This document shows, piece after piece, positions 6,045-7,486 of a stretch of DNA of 7,486 nt. The notes below the pieces were generated by a model. It was not told the origin of the DNA and did no database searches. It was given only the letters and a program-made list of their open reading frames with translations. A program made the position numbers and the translations under genes. The stretch is from Yoonia sp. (GTDB lineage: Bacteria; Pseudomonadota; Alphaproteobacteria; Rhodobacterales; Rhodobacteraceae): positions 1,904-9,389 of the forward strand of contig JAHDGO010000058.1 in NCBI GenBank assembly GCA_020627605.1, given 5' to 3'. Within the stretch, counting starts at the first letter, position 1. Each line of letters opens with the position of its first letter.

Positions 6045-7486
6045 ATGATGTCCCAGTCCGCGCAAGCTGATCAAACGCAGCCAGACAGTGCTGCGCGCCT
6101 GATTGAAGAAAATGATCTGGGCGGGCGCCGTCTGAAAGGCAATGCACAAAGGGCGATTGTGGCCGTGGCCCTGCTGTGGTCGGTCTACCAGCTCTGGATC
6201 GCGTCGCCATTTCCGTTCTGGTTCGATTTCCTCATCCTCAACGACACTGTCCAGCGTTCCATCCACCTCGCCTTTGCGCTGGCACTGGCGTTCCTGACCT
6301 TTCCCGCCACGGCCAGGTCGCGCCGTGACAAACTGCCGATCCTCGACATCATCTTGTGTCTGCTTGCGGTGGCGGCCTGCCTTTACACTGTGCTGAACTA
6401 TGAAAGCGTCGTGTTGCGGTCTGGTGGGTCACGCACCACACTGGAATACGTCATCGCCTTTACCGGCATGGCCCTGCTGCTGGAGGCGACCCGCCGTGCC
6501 CTTGGCATACCGATGGTCATCATCGGTCTGGTCTTCATTGCCTACGCGTTTCTTGGGCCCTACATGCCTGAAATCATCTCGCATCGCGGGCTGTCGCTGA
6601 ACCGGTTTACCGAACATATGTGGCTGTCGACCGAAGGTGTCTTTGGGCTGCCGCTTGGTGTCTCCAGCGGGTTTATCTTTCTCTACGTCCTGTTCGGCAG
6701 CCTTTTGGACAAGGCCGGCGCGGGTAACTATTTCATCCAGCTGTCTTTCGGTCTGCTTGGGCACCTGCGCGGCGGGCCAGCGAAGGCGGCGGTCATTTCA
6801 TCAGCGCTGACCGGCATGATTTCCGGCTCTGCGATTGCGAATGTTGTCACCACTGGCACCTTTACAATTCCACTGATGAAGCGCGTCGGCTTTACACCCG
6901 AAAAGGCAGGCGCGATCGAGGTGTCGTCATCCATCAATGGGCAGATCATGCCGCCCATCATGGGGGCTGCAGCCTTTCTCATGGCCGAGTTTGTCGGCAT
7001 CAGCTATTTCGAGGTGATCACGCACGCCTTTGTGCCAGCGTTCATTTCCTACTTTGGCCTCTATTGCATCGTGCATATCGAAGCACTGAAAGGCCGCATG
7101 TCCGTGCTGGAACGGACCGTGACCCATACAGGCACGCAGCGGCTGATGCGGTCTGTTCTGACCATCATCATCATTTCGGGCGTCGCCTATGGGCTTTATC
7201 TTCTGTTTCAGGGGCTGGGTGCCATCTTTGGCGACAATGCATTGCTTGCGACCGCGCTTTTGTTGCTGGCCATCTATGTGGGTCTGATCTGGGTGTCGCG
7301 CCGCTACCCCGAGATTGCGGTCGATGACCCCGACGCGCCGCTTTTGACGGTGCCGTCGCCACTGCCGATCTTTCTGGCCGGGCTGTTCTACATCATGCCA
7401 ATCGGTGTTCTGGTCTGGTGCCTGATGATCGAACGGTTCTCACCTGCTTTGTCGGTGTCTTGGGCGATCCTGTCGATCTTTATCCT
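6045..7486 (+). CDS. TRAP transporter fused permease (DctQ-DctM type, TAXI class), 3'-truncated by window edge
   Basis: The frame is open to the right edge, with 480 complete codons visible and no stop. It encodes the membrane part of the TRAP system, which uses an ion gradient (usually Na+) to import receptor-bound solute. An approximately 35-residue charged N-terminus is followed by hydrophobic segments near 38-53, 73-87 and 99-118. The next is at about 133-146, leading to LLLEATRRALG (144-154). These make up the fused small-subunit-like part. The DctM-like part carries GSAIANVVTTGTFTIPLMKR from residue 261 and SSSINGQIMPPIMGAAAF from 294, the hallmark hairpin and ion-site regions of TAXI permeases. 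At least three more hydrophobic segments follow. AAGGAA (6034-6039) precedes two adjacent in-frame ATGs, 6045 and 6048, by 5 and 8 nt; either may be used. Fused permeases of this class are usually over 600 residues, so a substantial C-terminal part is missing. Confidence 0.94.
   Translation, partial: MMSQSAQADQTQPDSAARLIEENDLGGRRLKGNAQRAIVAVALLWSVYQLWIASPFPFWFDFLILNDTVQRSIHLAFALALAFLTFPATARSRRDKLPILDIILCLLAVAACLYTVLNYESVVLRSGGSRTTLEYVIAFTGMALLLEATRRALGIPMVIIGLVFIAYAFLGPYMPEIISHRGLSLNRFTEHMWLSTEGVFGLPLGVSSGFIFLYVLFGSLLDKAGAGNYFIQLSFGLLGHLRGGPAKAAVISSALTGMISGSAIANVVTTGTFTIPLMKRVGFTPEKAGAIEVSSSINGQIMPPIMGAAAFLMAEFVGISYFEVITHAFVPAFISYFGLYCIVHIEALKGRMSVLERTVTHTGTQRLMRSVLTIIIISGVAYGLYLLFQGLGAIFGDNALLATALLLLAIYVGLIWVSRRYPEIAVDDPDAPLLTVPSPLPIFLAGLFYIMPIGVLVWCLMIERFSPALSVSWAILSIFI

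Overview
The window looks like a chromosomal stretch of a GC-rich alphaproteobacterium, most likely a roseobacter-type member of the Rhodobacterales. This rests on codon usage (strong G/C at third positions), on the mix of acyl-CoA, amino-sugar and TRAP-transport genes, and on the protein sequences. It is inference and was not checked against a database. I see no mobile elements, tRNA, rRNA or CRISPR arrays. Six genes, two of them cut by the window edges, cover almost all of the sequence.

Left block (1-2764, + strand). The C-terminal two thirds of an enoyl-CoA hydratase/isomerase (crotonase) enters from the left edge. After a 103-nt gap come a ROK-family sugar kinase with an intact zinc motif and an N-acetylglucosamine-6-phosphate deacetylase (nagA), 57 nt apart. 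The kinase and deacetylase fit a cytoplasmic amino-sugar route: phosphorylation of free GlcNAc, then deacetylation to GlcN-6-P. No nagB deaminase is present in the window. The crotonase does not obviously belong to this route.

Right block (2828-7486). A FAD-dependent oxidoreductase of the DAO (D-amino-acid/sarcosine oxidase) family lies on the minus strand, converging on nagA. It is divergent from a + strand set: a GntR/FCD regulator, a TAXI-type TRAP solute receptor, a strong intrinsic terminator, and a fused TRAP permease that runs off the right edge. The 135-nt divergent region holds a perfect 12-bp palindrome of the GTATAC type expected for a GntR/FCD operator, next to a consensus TTGACA element. 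The simplest reading is a small catabolic module. The TAXI-TRAP system imports a small organic acid or amino-acid-like substrate, the flavoenzyme oxidises it, and the regulator controls both directions from the shared region. The substrate cannot be read from the sequence.

Nothing here is clearly a new class of biological system. The parts most worth following are the uncharacterised oxidoreductase-TAXI pairing, the operator architecture, and the terminator between receptor and permease, whose T-tract runs directly into the permease ribosome binding site.
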